Source: Actinoalloteichus_B caeruleus (GTDB lineage: Bacteria; Actinomycetota; Actinomycetes; Mycobacteriales; Pseudonocardiaceae). From it: a DNA stretch of 64,000 bases. The translations under genes were made by a program, and so were the position numbers. The stretch lies in NCBI RefSeq assembly GCF_000718005.1, contig NZ_JODV01000004.1, one strand, 5' to 3'. Under the pieces are notes generated by a model. That model was not told the origin of the DNA, did not search any database, and saw only the letters and a program-made list of their open reading frames with translations. This document shows positions 63,343-64,000 of this stretch, piece after piece; within the stretch, counting starts at the first letter, position 1; every line of letters starts with the position of its first letter.

Positions 63343-64000
63343 TCACCAGGAGACGGGCAGGGCACGGAGCCGTGCCAGGGTGAGGTCGTCGTACCAGGGG
63401 ACCTGCTCGGCGGGCACGGCGAGCCGCAGACCTGGGAGCCGTCCGGTGAGGGTGCGGAACGCGATCTCCAACTCCAGCCTGGCGAGGTTGTGCCCCATGC
63501 AGTGGTGGATTCCGTGACTGAAGGCGAAATGTCCCACCGGCGGCCGTTCGATGTCGAATTCGTCGGGGTGGGAGGACAGGTCGGGACCGAAATGCATCGC
63601 GGCGAAACCGATGAGTATTCCCTCGCCCTCCCGGATCAGCGTGCCCGCGATCTCGATGTCGGCGAGCGCGACCCTGGCGAGTTGTTCGACGAGCGAGAGG
63701 TGGCGCATCATCTCGTCCACGGCTCCGGGCACGAGTTCCGGCGAGCTGGCCAGCAGCGCGTACTGCCCCGGGTTGTCCAGGAGTGCGAGGGTGCCGAGGG
63801 CGAGGGTCTGGGTGCTGGTGACGGTGCCGGCGACCAGGATGGCGAGGGCGAACGCGACCAGCTCGTCGACGGTGAGCTCCCCCGTCCTGAGGTGGTCGTC
63901 GATCACGCGGTCGAGGAGACCGGGGGTGCCGCCGACCTCGGCCGTCTCCCGGGCGGCCTTCCTGCGGACCAGGTCCTCCAGGTAGGAGGTCAGTTCGGCC
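63343..64000 (-). CDS. Cytochrome P450, C-terminal part (5' end beyond window)
   Basis: The minus-strand frame is open to the window edge, reading AELTSYLEDLVRRKAARETA, so the gene starts to the right of 64000. About 218 residues are visible. The I-helix reads AILVAGTVTST (A-G-x-x-T variant), the K-helix ExxR is VDEMMRHLS, and the heme loop FSHGIHHCMGHNLARLE carries the ligand Cys about 55 residues before the stop. The form is that of a CYP105/CYP107-like actinomycete P450, distinct from the E7-like one at 35604. A second oxidation of the core or of a peripheral group is likely; the partner ferredoxin is not in view. Confidence 0.9.
   Translation of the reverse strand, partial: AELTSYLEDLVRRKAARETAEVGGTPGLLDRVIDDHLRTGELTVDELVAFALAILVAGTVTSTQTLALGTLALLDNPGQYALLASSPELVPGAVDEMMRHLSLVEQLARVALADIEIAGTLIREGEGILIGFAAMHFGPDLSSHPDEFDIERPPVGHFAFSHGIHHCMGHNLARLELEIAFRTLTGRLPGLRLAVPAEQVPWYDDLTLARLRALPVSW

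Noticed and set aside
1..64000. CRISPR arrays, rRNA and tRNA genes
   Set aside because: No regularly spaced repeats of CRISPR type, no conserved rRNA blocks and no convincing cloverleaf were seen by eye; a tRNAscan run would be decisive for tRNAs.

Overview
The DNA is very GC-rich and its third-codon-position bias is nearly all G/C. It carries a mycothiol-dependent-isomerase-type gene, an MAB_1171c-type/ImmA gene pair, a PAC2 protein, NarL-type two-component genes and many GTG starts. Together these indicate a filamentous actinomycete; I cannot name the genus from sequence alone.

Left part (1-25 kb): an accessory or flanking region of mostly single genes and decayed genes. It starts with a frameshifted integrase-like gene, then a GNAT acetyltransferase, an MAB_1171c-like membrane protein coupled to an ImmA/IrrE-type zinc peptidase, a 5'-truncated SDR, a zinc-ribbon membrane protein, a LuxR regulator and a PAC2 protein. 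Next come a GNAT gene divergent from an MFS-TetR operon with a clear palindromic operator, a twice-frameshifted uridine kinase, an isolated vancomycin-type glycosyltransferase, a VOC protein, and a secreted peptidase-like hydrolase divergent from a histidine kinase/response regulator pair. The part ends with an alpha/beta hydrolase under two TGTCAA-N6-TTGACA sites, an XRE regulator divergent from a zinc alcohol dehydrogenase, and a TTA-containing metal-dependent DinB-like gene.

Core (25.9-47.3 kb): an enediyne biosynthetic gene cluster. A 2000-residue iterative polyketide synthase (KS-AT-ACP-KR-DH-PPTase) is followed on the minus strand by its hotdog thioesterase and a flavin reductase, and that operon ends at a perfect 16-bp-stem terminator. 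Divergent from it are a DUF1702 (UnbL) protein and an AraC regulator. A second minus operon carries a second DUF1702 protein, the exported FG-GAP protein UnbV, the membrane protein UnbU and a cytochrome P450. A divergent plus operon carries a DUF5987-like protein, a GMC flavoprotein and an AhpD-like protein, followed by two translationally coupled integral-membrane proteins, one with two HxxEH motifs inside membrane helices.

Right part (47.3-64 kb): tailoring, sugar and regulatory genes separated by unusually long non-coding stretches. They are an SDR without the YxxxK pair, an exported epoxide-hydrolase-like protein, a second AraC regulator, an acyl-CoA-dehydrogenase-fold flavin monooxygenase followed by an SgcJ/EcaC-like protein, a sugar C-methyltransferase, a sugar aminotransferase divergent from a UDP-sugar 6-dehydrogenase, a class III aminotransferase, and the 3' part of a second P450 running off the window. 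The SgcJ-like gene, the flavin reductase with a partner monooxygenase, and the sugar genes resemble nine-membered (C-1027-like) enediyne loci. No chromoprotein apoprotein gene is seen in this window, so the final product class is inference. The cluster clearly continues past the right edge.
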